Below, piece after piece: positions 1-12,391 of a stretch of 64,000 nt of DNA. Source of the stretch: Massospora cicadina (taxonomy: Eukaryota > Entomophthoromycota > Entomophthoromycetes > Entomophthorales > Entomophthoraceae); NCBI GenBank assembly GCA_022478985.1, contig JAKSZP010000001.1:62001-126000 (forward strand), read 5' to 3'. The position numbers were made by a program, and so were the translations under genes. Positions within the stretch are counted from its first letter, which is position 1; every line of letters starts with the position of its first letter. Below the pieces are notes generated by a model. That model was not told where the DNA came from. It worked only from the letters and a program-made list of their open reading frames with translations, and made no database searches.

Positions 1-400
1 ACAGGTCTGTTCTCCCCAAGGTGAGAAGATTTTACCTGCCAGTGATTGGGTACAATTTATCAAATCATTACCACATTTGTTTTGCCACAAAATATTTACC
101 CTCATTCTGATAGGCTGAAAGCCTATATTTCCTAATTTGGATAACTCAGCTTTTTAATACTATAGCCTCAAATTCCCATGGCCCCAAGATTTGAACTGGT
201 TTAAATATGAAATACTAGTATTAAATATAAGAGCTTTTTGGCTTGCCCCACATAAACAATAAAAAAGATAAAAAACTTTGAAACAGCATTTGTTATTACT
301 TTTAATTTAAAAAAGTAAGCTTCTTATATTTTAAGAATAATTTGTGTCATCTATTGGCAGATCCCACAATCTCACTTCAAGCCTCAAGTTCATTTAAATA
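1..400 (+). repeat. Fragment of an LTR related to element B, cut by the window edge
   Basis: The first ~400 bases align by eye with the second half of the LTRs of element B at 45.8-46.2 kb. Shared strings include the CCCCAAGGTGA...GATTTTA block, CCACAAAAT, TCTGATAGG, ATATTTCCTAATTTGGA and CCTCAAATTCC. Divergence is much higher than between the two B LTRs, so this is an older copy. The right end near 400 is approximate. No primer-binding sequence follows, so it may be a 3' LTR or a solo fragment. Confidence 0.7.
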
Positions 401-1109
401 ATAAGTAGTGAAATTTTAAGAGGGTTTACTTTTTATACCCTCATTGCAACCAAATAAAATTAATAAAACATAAAAATTTTTATTAAGACTTACAAGTTTT
501 ACTGTTTCAGGTAGTAGTAAAAACCCCCTCAAATGTTTCAGCAGTTGAGATACCTACTTCTCCTACTATATTATTGAAATCACGGGCAATTTAGCACCTG
601 CATTCATAAAAAAACCCTGATTTCAACAACTACTAAGCATCTTTACTTTAGTAGTATATCTAAACCTACTATCTATAGTTTACTTGTGAACTCTTAATGT
701 TGGGATAATGAAACTCATTTAATTACAGGTATTTTTAAATAGTAGCATCATGATAAATCTTAGGTGTCAATGAAGGTAATAAAAAGTATATAGCTTATAA
801 GTGACTTTAGAGAGGAGTACTTTAATGTTCTCATCTCATTAAATGGTCTTACTAATTGGGATAATTTATAAAAAATGATACTTATCAGTGTACTAATAGA
901 AAAAACTTCAAATTGTATTCCCCAGTCATAACTAATCCTGTATAATGATCCCCTAAATTTTATATAAATCTGTTATTACTCTTAACATACTAGCTATTGA
1001 GAAATGCTTAACTATAAGTTTTTAAATCCTCGCTTTTAGAAAAGACTCCATTTAATAATCCACAATTTTTAAATATTTTTTATAAATATAAGATAGTCAG
1101 TGAGGATAA
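401..1109. other. AT-rich stretch with nothing recognised
   Basis: This stretch is AT-rich, has no reading frame of note on either strand and no terminal repeat that I can pair. It is probably decayed transposon or intergenic sequence. Confidence 0.4.
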
Positions 1110-2290
1110 CAATCAAGCCCTTTTATAATTTCTGATGACCAAGAGTGTAAGTCCAGGGGAGCGTCCCCTTTGCATGGATTGTGTAATTTTCCTGTTACCC
1201 AATAAAGAAGGGTCTGAAGAGGGCAGCTGTACCCCTCGTCACCCAGGGGTGACCTAGCCCATGTGGTAGATGAGCGCTGGGTTACAGCGCTCCCTCTGAA
1301 TGTTCCTTCCCTGGTTCCCACGCTTACCTCTGCTGAACTTGTCCACTGAATTGAGGAAATCTACACCAAAATTATTGAATCAAAGATGGAATGTCCAAAA
1401 TTAATGAGTATAAAGCCCAATGATCAGAAAACCAATATTTGGAAAGAGACAACTAGTAAATTATCAGTCATAATTGCAGATGACATCACGCCATCAAGTA
1501 ATATGATTGTCATTATCAAATTCCTCTCAAAATCATTGGGGACTATCAAAAAATAATCAAAACCCCTTGTTCAAGAATCAGATTTTGCGCCTGACAACTC
1601 ATTTGGCCAAACAGAACGCCCCAGAAACTGGACATGAGTGGGTTAGCCATCCTGAAACTGTTTTTAACTTAATTGGACCATCCCTATGTGGGGTGGCCCT
1701 AGGAGATTCCCATTGCCCATTGGGCCAGATTTCATCATGCCAACTGACATAAATGCAGACAAGCATCAGTTCAGGCGTTTACAGATAAACTCATAGTGAC
1801 TTGGCCTGCTGCCAAATCTTTTGATGTCAGTTCTAATTAGAACTATCCTCCTACTCCACTGAAATTTCACCAGGTTAGGTCATATTTAAGGGCCCCAATC
1901 CATTCTTTAACCCACTACCAATCAAATACTATTTAATTAGTTGCATTGTACTGAGAAATTATTGGTCAATTTTCTTTACTTATTTTTAATAAAACCCTTT
2001 ACCCAATTCCAGTTTTATGCTTAAAACTAAACTGCCCTTTCTGCCTGTAAGTCAACAACCCATGGGGTTCATGGCCATGTTCACCTGGTATTTCTCTAGG
2101 TGTCTATATGTGATTATGGCTCATGGGCACTCAATGGTGGAATAACTTCTTGGTTTTATAACCGTCATACCAGCAGCAGTGCCACTGGCATTTGGGTTTA
2201 CCATTTGAGTGCTTCAGAACTTATACTGGATAACGGTCTAAAAATAACTTGCTGTTTGCCTGACAAAGAGACTTTTACACGTGGTTGAGG
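1110..2290 (+). pseudogene. L1: decayed copy of an unidentified repeat-encoded protein
   Basis: The plus strand translates, through stops and frame changes, into segments that match the reading of 58.8-57.5 kb on the minus strand (L2). Matching pieces in the same order are SVSPGERPL against CVSPRERPL, PTLTSAEL against PTLTSAEL followed by an EIY stretch, and the VALGDS region near 1.7 kb. A hydrophobic tail near 1.9-2.2 kb also corresponds. The two copies therefore descend from one coding sequence or one transposon. I do not recognise the family. The reverse strand also shows similarity, as expected for related DNA, so the coding strand is favoured but not proven. The copy is multiply broken. 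Confidence 0.5.
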
Positions 2291-5017
2291 TCCTTTTATA
2301 CCGGACAACCAAGATAGTATAATAGATATAGATAAAAAGAATCAAAATTTTAATCCCTAATCAGCATGCCAACCTCAGATTGCTTAACTTTAGAGGCTGG
2401 CTCGCTGCTCAGAGGATATACTCTGCGCAGATTAGGCACCAGAAAATCTTTGTTAACATAACAAAACTTCTTAGTAAACAAGCTCTCCTCAGATGCTACC
2501 CCTTAGTACATCATTTGCTTGGTTAACTTGTTTGCGCTTTTGGCAAATGTATTGACACTCTTTGATATTATTGACATAAGTTAGCCTTCATGACTCAACA
2601 GGAACCTTTCCAACCTCTTTCTTGGCGTTATCAGCACCAATGTATCTTGAAAGAGTGTCTTCTTTATAATGGATAAATCCTAGACTAACTACTAGCAATT
2701 ACTTCAGATTGGTTAAACCTAGACTAGATAATGTTATTCACTGAGTTGATATAACACAAGTTACAACAATAAGGATGAACATAAGAGTCTGTAGAAAGTG
2801 TTTTATTAGGATAAAAATTGAAGTCTCATATACTTCAGGGGAATTTAAGAAAAAAATGAATATGATGTTCTAGATTATAGTGAAATTAAGGTATCAATAT
2901 AGGGAAAAATCATGTTCCTCTAGTCAGACAGCTTCTGACTGCTGCTTTAGCTTCTTCACTCTTTTATGTGAATTCCTATATGTGTGAGATCTGTTTCACG
3001 GTGGTTATTTCCTGAATTTGGATGTTTAGGGCCTTTGTGCTTGGTCCAGCTTCTAAGCTTTAGCTTATTGTACTTAGTTTTGATATTGGTAATTGTTAAA
3101 ACTGGCAATATGAATCTTAACATTAGGTTTATTTGAAGGCGCTCCCATGATGCACCTCACATTATAGCTTCAAGTCACTCTGGAAATCAGATGATTGCCT
3201 GATCTGGTAATATGCTCGTTTGTACTTCTGATATTTTTTGCAGGTGTAATATGGTTCACTCATTGGGGCATTATTGGCAGAATTCAAATTATTTTGGCCC
3301 CGAAGATATAAAAAAGGGTTTAATTTTATATAAATTTTGTGCATCACCATTGTTCTCTTCTAAAAATCTTTCAAATTAGTGGGCATAAATTATTATATGA
3401 CGTCACTATCACAGAGAAAATTATTTAACTCGTTCATGCCTATAAAAGGACCTCTTTTGACCCCATCTGAAATAGCCTAGTCACCAATACTGCCACCAGT
3501 TTAGGGGTTTTTGTTTATACCAATTCCACTGGTAAAGACTGACAAGAAGCGCCACTTGCATGCTCATCTGCAGCATCCCTAACATCTGAAATAATTTGAC
3601 AGTTAGTAACAATGACCAATCTTAGCCTGATATTGCCAATGATGTTCAAATTACCAATACTTCACATGAAGTAAGTTTCCCTGTTTGAGTATCACATCTG
3701 GCGTGAATATCATGCAAATTAGGTGAACAACCAATTTCAGGGAAGCAAAAAGTGATACCCAAAGAGCCATAAGAGACACAAGTGTCATATAGAGTCCCAG
3801 AACACCAACTAACACCAAGAAGTAATTTATGGTATTTACATTCCAGCTTGAGATTTAGACCAGAGAGGTTTTTCAAATAGATAAGATTTGGAGTCTGATG
3901 GACTTAACACCAGAATGAAAGCTCATGATTGCTTATTATAATATGGGTGAGAATTATTAATTTTTAATTCTTATTATATAGCCCCCATTTCCTTTTTTTT
4001 CTATATATACAAATCTTTATATTTCAATATATAAGTTTCCATACTCTCACAAGATCTACTTTTGGTTGTTTATCTTACTTTCAAGTTTAAAACAGTCGTT
4101 TAACTCAAGGAAGAGTTACAATAAGAAGGTTTTACTAAGACTAGTTTAAAGTAGAGATTAAGCGGAGTTCTAATGTTTAAATGAAGTCACCGTCAAGATT
4201 TATACAAGTCTTTAACATGGTTGACACCCTTGGATCATGAAAAGAGTTTGAAAGACAAAAATGAGAACCTCTAAATGGCCTGATGGGTTTTTGAAAAAAT
4301 AAATGAGTTATTATAAGTGGCCCACACCTATCAATCAGCATCATGCAAGCAAAGGGATCTGTTAGTATTCATAACGGTAAATGAAACAAACTATCAAACA
4401 GTGAAGTGATAAGTGGTTTTAAGTACCTCCTTCAGGATCAAGTCAAAATGAAACCATTGATCTGTCATCCAATGAGCAATGTCCACAAATTGCCAATAAC
4501 AAATGTATAGGCTTTGAGAATTAATGAAAGGTACAACCTGAGCTGGTCACTAATTAATGACCTGGGTGAAAACTTTTAATGAAGCCTAGAGACACATCCT
4601 AGAAGTCCTAGGACAATGAGGTTGTAATAATCTGGATATCAACAATAAAGGATCACCACTGTTTGACCCTACTATTGGACAAAAATAGAATATCCTCAAT
4701 AAATAGAACTGAGGCACTCATTAAGTTATAAGGCTCCTGCTTTTTTATAAATATTGACAAGTTTTAACCAATATGGAAGCTCCAAAATGGACCCTATACC
4801 TTACTTAACGTATCATCTATATTCCTTTTTTGGTTTAATGGCTATATAATTAGCATCCATGATCAAGGATAGTTGTCAATAAGAAGACCCTGCTAGATAC
4901 AAAAGTGCTTTGCCATCACCTTTCAGGAAACATTCTGCCATTTAGAGCCATGCCAAGGAAGGTAGAATTCTGAACCAAACACCTTTAGGAAAACAGGAAC
5001 TCAAATCTTTAGATACA
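2291..5017. other. Unassigned AT-rich DNA between L1 and element G
   Basis: No terminal repeats, tRNA or convincing gene is seen. The longest frames are short (for example 76 codons on the minus strand at 3646-3876) and resemble nothing I know. Since a primer-binding-like site of old element I lies at 6875, part of this DNA could be the remains of its 5' LTR, but I could not find a matching 3' copy. Confidence 0.35.
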
Positions 5018-5022
5018 CTATA

Positions 5023-5758
5023 TGTAACAATTGTGATTGCATATGAATCCCATAAAGTTGGGAATTATGAGATTCGTGTGTGTTGATAGTTGCAATTCTG
5101 TTATTCTGAGTAGGATTTTCCTGTTTGTGTCAATAACAAAATAAATCTAAATAAATCAGGTCGCCTGATTGGTTGTTTGTTCTAAGGTTCTTTTCATTTC
5201 TCCACTAAGTTGCCTGGTTGCCATCAATTCTGGAGGCTTTTGCGCCCCTCATTACCCACAATTCTACTAGCTTTTTTTGGAAGTATTTCAAAGCGAGTTC
5301 AAACCCCAATGGGCCCTCACTTTGGAATTCTATTCCAACTTCGAGTTCACTTCTTCCAATAAAGGCCACTTTTTTTGCTAATTCATCTTATTTAAATTTA
5401 ATTTATTTAACATGAGTTGTGGGCCAGCAGATGGCGGTGCTCCAGGGAAAGGGGGTGGATGCGCCAGGCTCCTTTTTGGGGAGGTCTTGCCCTGGCTGGC
5501 AGGGAGCCAGAGTGGCCTGATGTGACAGAGGCCAGTTAGCTGCACCTTGGCCCATTGACCCCATGAGCAGATAGAGGTTTTGGGAGGGACCTCTGCCTGG
5601 GGTCCAAGGCGACAGAGGCCAATGCACTGCACCTCAGCATGGCATGCCCAGCAAGGCTGTCCAATTGGACAGGACCAATTGGAGTTGGTACAACCATATT
5701 TGGGGGTGAGTGGTATAGGGCCAGTGCTGGACTGGGCCTTGGGAGCCCAGTCTTGACA
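5023..5758 (+). repeat. 5' LTR of element G
   Basis: It begins TGTAACAATTG and ends CAGTCTTGACA. The 5' half is AT-rich and the 3' half GC-rich, with two imperfect copies of a unit containing GACAGAGGCC...GCACCT. Reading frames seen on its minus strand occur in parallel in the right LTR and are shadows of the GC-rich half, not genes. Confidence 0.85.
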
Positions 5759-6120
5759 TAATTCCAAAGTCACCTTACCTTGGCAGGCTGTGCTTCCAGG
5801 CAGCCCACAAGATGGCTGCAGCCAATGTCCCAAGCATCACCATGTGCCATCAGTCCCTTTTGTTGGTTTGTGGGGCCTTCCAATGAAGGGGATGAGGAGC
5901 TTGGGGGTGGGCTGGACTGCTGGCAGTTGATGGCCTCTTGTGCCCGCCAGAAGACCTCCAGAAAACCCGTTGATTTGATCTGGGGGCTCTGGATTTTCAG
6001 TCAATACCCCAAGCTGCTCGCAAAAAAGATCCCCTGTCAAAAAAGTCGTTGTTTGCTTCACGCCTGCCTTGCCAGTTCAGGTCTGAGTCCGCTAGTATTT
6101 CATTTTTTATAAAAGGGTAG
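5759..6120 (+). other. Internal region of element G, non-coding
   Basis: These 362 bp lie between the two LTRs. No TGG-starting primer-binding site follows the 5' LTR, unlike the other elements in this window. A polypurine-like tract AAAAGGGTAG ends exactly at the 3' LTR. Frames of about 110 codons on the plus strand and 74 on the minus strand cover much of it, but neither resembles Gag or Pol. Confidence 0.6.
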
Positions 6121-6853
6121 TGTAATGATTGCAATTGCACATGAATCCCATAAGGTTGGGAATTATGAGATTTGTGTGTGTCAATAGTTGCAATTCTGTT
6201 ATTCTGAGTAGGATTTTCCTATTTGGGTCAATAACAGAATAAATACAATAAATTGGGTCACCTTACTGGTTGTTTGTTCTGAGGGTCCCCTCCATTTCTC
6301 TGCCGAGTTGCCTGGTTGCCATCAATTCTGGAGGCTTTTGCACCCCTCATTACCCACAATTCTTCTAGCCTTTTTTGGAAGTACTTCAAAGCGAGTTCAA
6401 ACTCCAATGGGCCCTCACTTTGGAATTCTATTCCAACTTTGAGTTCACCTCTTCCAATAAAGTTTGCTTTTTGCTAATTTGTTTTATTTAAATTTAATTT
6501 ATTTAATGCGAGTTTTGGGCCAGCAGATGGCGGTGCTCCAGGGAAAGGGGGTGGATGCGCCAGGCTCCTTTTTTGGGGAGGTCTTGCCCTGGTTGGCAGA
6601 GCCAGAGTGGCCCAATGCGACAGAGGCTGGTTGGCCACACCTTGGCCCAATGACCCCATGAATAGATAGAGGTTTTGGGAGGGACCTCTGCCCGGGGTCT
6701 GAGGCGATAGAGGCTGGTGCACCGCACCTTGGCACGGCGTGCCCTGCAAGGCCATCCAATTGGACAGGACCAATTGGAGTTGGTACAACCATATTTGGGG
6801 GTGAGTGGTATAGGGCCAGTGGCGGACTGGGCCTTGGGAGCCCAGTCTTGGCA
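6121..6853 (+). repeat. 3' LTR of element G
   Basis: It starts TGTAATGATTG and ends CAGTCTTGGCA. It is collinear with the 5' LTR along its whole length with scattered substitutions, clearly more alike by eye than either is to the solo copy at 18.6 kb. The downstream CTATA completes the target duplication. Confidence 0.85.
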
Positions 6854-6874
6854 CTATAGCGGTGATGCTGAGAC

Positions 6875-6892
6875 TAGTGATCACTATAGGGG
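6875..6892 (+). promoter_or_regulatory. Degenerate primer-binding-like site of old element I
   Basis: TAGTGATCACTATAGGGG matches the shared sequence TGGTGCTCACTACAGGGG of elements A, C, F and H at 15 of 18 positions and is followed by GCCC, as in those elements. It suggests that a plus-strand leader began here and that element G landed in or beside the LTR. No LTR end can be defined. Confidence 0.4.
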
Positions 6893-7599
6893 CCCCAAGT
6901 TGCTATAGTGAAAACGTTAATCACACAAAAGAAACAATTCTAACAATGAGTCATACCCCTCCAAATGAATGAAAATTTTACTAGATGGAATAAATCTCAT
7001 GTAAAATACTTCCAGTTCATACTGAGAGTCTAGAGTTTTGCTACATTTTTGTTCATATTGCCCATACCAGATTGTAATTAATAAAATCTTCAGCCTAAAA
7101 ATATTAGTAGTACCATACACCAGTTATTGTATGGTATCTATTAAACTAAGAGCTGATCCAGTCACTCACCTGCCACAGCGGTACCCTCTTACATGAGAAA
7201 GCTTTACGGCTCATATATCCTGGCTTCTAGCAAATTGGCTACAGGGATAAAACCTAACTTTTTATTTTAGTGCTTTTAGTCTTACATCAAGTTCTACAGT
7301 TAGTGGGTTGCATCATCATGAGGTAAAACGTCATATAGTATTAATGCAAAATTCTCAACTCTACGTTTTCAGTTTTATGAAGTCACCTCAGAGTTTGTCC
7401 ATGATACTGAGAGGCAATTAAAGATGATTGACTCCTCACCACCGATTCTTGAAACCAGATCACTTTAGCAAAATCTGGATTACAGTCTATATTTGGACAA
7501 CCAATAACCCATTGTCTATAATATGTCATGACTGAGGTATGCAAATATGTGAAAAAGAACTTCTCCATATCACCGTTGGACAAATCAAGACTCTCAAAT
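6893..7599. other. Presumed leader of element I, no gene seen
   Basis: AT-rich sequence with only short frames (66-67 codons on the minus strand). It would be the 5' untranslated leader if element I starts near 6.87 kb. Nothing else is recognisable. Confidence 0.3.
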
Positions 7600-9734
7600 C
7601 AGCCTCATTGCAATGCTTGAGTCAGGTGGGTACCTTGATTGAGGGATTGCAACAATGATGCCTGGACCTATCCATGGTAACTGGAGCTCAAGGGCCTCAA
7701 GTACCTCCTGGAGCAGATGTTCTGACAGCCTTTGGGGACCCAAAGGGCCACCTGACCCACCCAGATCTCAAATTTCACGAACTGAGGATTCTAAGATCCA
7801 TAAATAAATGAGATATTGGGTTAGATTAAGGCTTTACATAAGCAGATAGAGCAAAAGGCCAAAGGGTATGGTGTCCTCCCCTGATGGTTATCCTATTGAC
7901 CCCAACCTCACTTTGGAGGCATTAGATGAGGCGTACAAAATATTCATGCATTTACCTATGTCACCAATGGACACCTCAATCATTTAGAAAAAGTCTGTAT
8001 CACATCTGAAATTGAGGTCAGCAGCTGTAAAGCCAATATATCTCTGAAAATACATATGAGCAAAGATTAGTAAAGCTCATGCTCAACTGATGGTCGTATG
8101 AGCTGCAAGAAGCCTCAGTGAAAACAAAAAGGAAAATAGGTCAAAGAGCTTCCCATAACTATTTATACAACGTATACTCTGATCTGAGTCTTAATGCAGA
8201 ACTGGCTATCATAAATCTTTCTGACCCCTCTGGATTAGCTTTAAACCCAACTTTAAAAATTTTTTTCCAGTCAAGTAAGTATTGCATTGTTCCAAAGTTC
8301 TTATAAGGGTGCAATGGAGGATGACACTGTTATACAGGAAGTAAAGCATATCGCTTCCTGCCTTTGTTAGAAGCCATAGAAGTAAATCCCTTACCTGCTT
8401 GACTGTCAAACCTAAGCATATTTTAAAACCGCCTTAATTCAGAGTTCAGAAATTATTGAAGCCCTATCAAAGCAAAGCAAGTTTTCATGACAATTTTCTT
8501 TGATAAGGGAAAATTACCGCTAATTTCTTTAAAAATTTACATGCCATTTATCAACCATTGATTACTAGTAGCTAAAATTCTCTAAATTACAATTTTACAG
8601 CAGTTATTGCTGCAATAGAGTTGTGGCCTGGTTTTCTGCTACACATTTGTAGAGATCAAGCGGAACTTATATTTATTTGAGAAATCAAGGAAGCTTTAAA
8701 AAAACTTCCTCCTACTGCGATGAACAGATTTTAGGCTTATTAGTGGCCCCAGTCATCCTTGGGTGCATGCAATCAAATTGAATGACAAAAACATACTAAT
8801 CTGCTCCTAAGTAGAAGTTTTAGCCCCATTGTGGATCAATGTTGTAAGTGGCATGCAGAGGAGGCGGAATTAAATTTGTCAGAAAAAAGGATGTCAGCAT
8901 AAAAAAGAGGCTCTTTATGATAATATTTCACTAACATATCTCTAACTAAGCCTACTTCAATTACTGGCCCCAAAAAATTGCTTCTAAGAACATCTGGATG
9001 AACAGTTCATCAAATTATGACAACATACTTTTCAGCGCTGCTTATTATTCTTCTGATGAGTCTGCTATATTTATTAATTTTCCTCCACGCTTTAGGAGCC
9101 TGATAACTCAGGCTACAGTTAAAGTTCACAAAATCCATGTTCTTGCAATTTATCAATAATGGTTACCCTGTAAATGTCATTGATCTTACCTTATGAAGAA
9201 AATCAAGATCACTATCAATTTGCTACATTTATGGAGCATGGATCCGCCTGTGACCAATGTACTAGATCTATCAGGCCTATTCTGCAAACAAACTTAATTC
9301 TGATAGAGAATCTTTGAAAACATAGGTGGCGCCTATGATAACACCATCTTAAAAGCTGCTAGGGACTCAATCCTCTGAGAGTATGAGGCCATTATCCAAT
9401 ATGCTGAAGAATTCTTAATTTTACTTAAGTCATGTGACCCAATAATTTTGAAACTATCAATGATTTCAAGGAACATATAAAGACTTGCAACTGCTTACTA
9501 GAGATGGATGACAGGATTAATCAAATTAAGAATCATGTCCAGGGCTTCCTAGTGCTTCTACCAAAACATGAGGTTTATTGAACATAAGGAGTGCCCAATA
9601 CCCTCCAGAACCAAGTATTGTATTTGATATTTAAGTTTTAAAAACACCTTAATGTATGTGATCATTCTTCTTGAGAGCCTATTGGAGATATGGGGTGTCA
9701 AAAACATCAGTGAAGGAGGTATCTGTTTTCATGG
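7600..9734 (+). pseudogene. Probable gag region of old element I, heavily decayed
   Basis: Several plus-strand pieces read like protein but are separated by stops and frame changes: DGYPIDPNLTLEALDEAY near 7.9 kb, an AYDNTILKAARDSI stretch near 9.35 kb, and MDDRINQIKNHVQGF near 9.5 kb, which could be coiled coil. They lie between a primer-binding-like site and the insertion point of element A, and pol-like sequence on the same strand resumes on the far side of A at 22309. The position supports gag, but none of these pieces matches the gag core motif seen in B, E, F or H, so the call rests mainly on context. Confidence 0.35.
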
Positions 9735-10227
9735 TGTTAACTTGGAGTGTTGGTCAAACCTGCTGTTCTGGTCTCACATATTTAAAACTATTGAGCAACG
9801 GATGGACAATATGTGAATTGCTGATCCTAGATAATAACAATAGAGTAATAAATGGAGAAGATATCACTCCAATAAATAAAAATTTATTTAATATATAAAA
9901 TAACAGGCTACTGATAAAACCTTCCATTATCTCTTTTCTTCCAAAAGACCTCCCCCTTCCCATTCTCTTGCTTAGCTCTTAATCCTCAGTATTCTCAGTC
10001 AGTTTCAAACCTTTAGCTTGGTAACTTCTATTAACTACAATTTTAGGGGTTTCATCCCATCATTAAGGCTCTGGCAAAATTCACTCTATTTGTTAAACTA
10101 TTACAGCCTCTATTGACTCACTTTGATTTGCCATAATTTACTACCCAAATCCTGAGGCTCACTTTGACACTTAAAATACAATATGCCAAACATATGGCTT
10201 ATTGCCAGTCATACCAATTTCTCAACA
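9735..10227 (-). repeat. 3' LTR of element A
   Basis: On the plus strand it runs from TGTTAACTTGG to TTTCTCAACA, so on the element's own strand it starts TGTTGAGAAATTGG and ends GTTAACA. It is collinear with 21816-22308 and with the LTRs of C at 42561 and 55993. Shared strings include CTTTTCTTCCAAAAGACC and CCCATTCTCTTGCT. Confidence 0.85.
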
Positions 10228-10241
10228 TTACCCCCTTTACT
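10228..10241 (-). promoter_or_regulatory. Polypurine tract of element A
   Basis: On the minus strand GTAAAGGGGGTAA lies directly against the start of the 3' LTR. The same AGGGGGTAA precedes the 3' LTR of element C at 55992. This is the expected plus-strand priming site. Confidence 0.75.
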
Positions 10242-11340
10242 GGATAGTAAGTCCCTTATTGTTTATAAGGCCACAGGAACTTAGCGTGTACTTGTTTGAT
10301 AATCCAACCACCCATGGGTTCCTTGATGGTATAGGCATCAATAAATGTCTTCCCAATTATAAATTGTCCACCCATATGTTGGCGAGCTTGTTATTTCTTC
10401 CATCCATATTGATCATGGAACAAGAAATGATCTCCTACAGAAATCTCTGGTAGTCTGATAAGACTCTATTTTGGTCAGCCGCATGATCACAAATCTTCTT
10501 GGCTAAACTAAAAAATAAGCTTCCGTTTGAAGCTTTATTAGCATGTCCATTAAGTTAGTCAGATAGCGCTGTAGTTCTACTCCGCCAATATCTCTTCACA
10601 TGGGATTAAAGAAACACCAGTAAAGATGGATGTCATCAATAAAGTATTTGAAAGGGGCTTTTCCCCATCAATGAATGATAGCTAATATTATAAGCAAAGA
10701 TGGCAGTGGATAGGAGGGTACTCAATTCAGAGAGGTGGTCTTTTACAAACTTGCATAGAGTGTTCACCAAGGGTTCCGTTAACCCGTTCAACCATCCTAT
10801 TTGATTCAGGGTGATATGGTGTAGTTAAGACTCTGTGGATTGCTATTAATTCATTCAGCTTGGGAAGGACATGTGACATTAAATTTGTTTCATTGTCCGT
10901 GAGAATAAACTGCAGACAGATATGTCGCTGTATGACACACTCCATAATGAACTTGGCGGCAGTGACAGCCCCTAGATCGCTGATTGCTCTTGCTTCCACC
11001 CACCTTGTCAAGCGATCTATTGCTACTAATATACTTATAGTGGTTCGCACCAGTCAACAGAGGCCCCACCACATCAAGAGAAACAGTGTGCCACGCAAAA
11101 CGTTGCTTAACCAGCTGGTAGGTAGTTTTATTGTTTAAAGGTTTCTCCATTTGAATTTGGTGACAACAAGCAACCGCCTCAAGCATGTCATAATGCATGC
11201 TCTCCCAATAATAGTGTGGTCACAAAAACTCCAACGTTTTCCGCAACTCTCCATGACCTACCACCTTTTGGACATCCACAATAATTGCTGACCTAGCAGA
11301 AGGTTTTGGAAACTCATTGTCAATTCTCCAATTTTCTTAA
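10242..11340 (-). pseudogene. Integrase of element A
   Basis: Minus-strand frames give the zinc-binding end (ACCHQ near 11.17 kb), then WHTVSLDVVGP with the first catalytic Asp near 11074, FILTDNETN with the second Asp near 10897, and [12 protein letters not shown] with the Glu 36 residues later, which is the exact D(35)E spacing. The core catalytic residues therefore survive. Frame changes separate the first and second catalytic blocks. The stretch from 10242 to about 10640 corresponds to the C-terminal tail and is too decayed to read. Integrase would join the cDNA to the host chromosome. Confidence 0.85.
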
Positions 11341-11429
11341 TTAGCTCACCATTATGCAAGGATATCACGTCTAAACCCATCTAGCGCTTTGATCACACGT
11401 GCAGCTCATTGTGATATTTTCCCATAATC

Positions 11430-11960
11430 ATCATCTCATACATTGAGTCTGTTAAACCTGCCATAATGGTGACCATTGGTAATTGTGAGAGATAGCTGCA
11501 TTCTGATGTTTCGCCCCTGACAGGTGTACATCTCAAAGTCATAAGCTTGGAGCTTCAGGGCCCATAGCACAAGCTGCCCTTCAGGTTCCAGGAAATTTCT
11601 GCAACCAACGCAAAGATGCATGATCTGTTCCACTTTGAATTTCATATGGAGGTATACCCATAACTGTTTATATGCATATATCACTGCTAAGCACTCCACT
11701 CATTTACGATGTAATTCTGTTAATGGCAATTTAAGTTTTGGCTACAATATATGACGGGGTGCTCCACACTTTCATCATACTTTTGTGATATTACCGCCCC
11801 TATGGTGGAAAGAGAAGCGTCCGTTTGCACAATTAATTCTTTCATAAAATTAGGATATTGCAAAACTGGCGCACTAGCCAAAGCGGTCTGTAAGAGATCA
11901 AAAGCGTTTTGACAACATTTGGTCCATTCAAATGTGGCTTTTTTGTTTAAGAGATTAAAG
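11430..11960 (-). pseudogene. RNase H domain of element A
   Basis: The minus-strand reading contains MECLAVIYAYKQLWVYLH, then EPEGQLVLWALKLQAYDFEM, the typical end of Ty3/gypsy RNase H before integrase. The upstream part, with the PDF...DAS region, is present around 11.75-11.9 kb but broken by stops. The domain lies between RT and integrase as expected. Confidence 0.8.
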
Positions 11961-11984
11961 AGCGGAGTTTTAATAAAGCTGAAG

Positions 11985-12391
11985 TTAGGAATGAACCATT
12001 GAAGTAACCAATCTTTACATTAAAACATCTGATATCCTGTTTATTGCCTGCCCAAGTCAATTTTACATATAGCTTCCACCTTTGCCAGTTGAGGTCTAAG
12101 CTCTTTCAAGTCCACCACAAACATGAGGTATTCCAATTTGCTCCTTAAAAAAGTGAAACCTTTAGAGAATTGACTTTATGTTAGCTTCAAAGAGTTAACA
12201 GAACACTTGTTCCAGGTGGTTAAGATGCTCCTTGAATATCTGCGCAATCACATTGATATTGTTGAGGTAAACTAGAACGCAGAACAGCTTCAGATTACCT
12301 AAGATGGTGTTCATAGCCCACTGGAACGTAGCTGGGGCGTTGCACAACCATTATGGCATACTGTAGGCTGGAACAACCCCTTTAAGGTGAT
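11985..12391 (-). pseudogene. Reverse transcriptase of element A, 3' part
   Basis: The minus strand reads TLKGLFQPT, a damaged copy of the PQGLCNAPATF block, then the region of the YxDD active site and thumb. It joins directly to 15707-16290 once element J is removed, because C at 53.8 kb shows CARITLKGLFQPT uninterrupted. The active-site block is frameshifted. Confidence 0.78.

Larger units (their letters stand above)
5023..6853 (+). mobile_element. Element G: miniature LTR retrotransposon (TRIM/SMART-like)
   Basis: Two direct repeats of 736 and 733 bp, each starting TGTAA and ending in CA, flank only 362 bp of internal DNA. The element is bounded by a perfect 5-bp target duplication, CTATA at 5018-5022 and 6854-6858, which fixes both ends. 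There is no gag or pol, so it must have been moved by proteins of another element. Orientation is taken from a purine-rich tract (AAAAGGGTAG) directly before the right LTR. A solo LTR of the same family sits at 18628-19372. The LTRs are far longer than those of typical TRIMs, which makes the layout unusual. Confidence 0.85.

Noticed and set aside
5378..6908. Many overlapping frames on both strands in 5.4-6.9 kb and again at 19.0-19.4 kb
   Set aside because: They lie in the GC-rich half of G LTRs, recur in each copy with changing frames, and resemble no protein.
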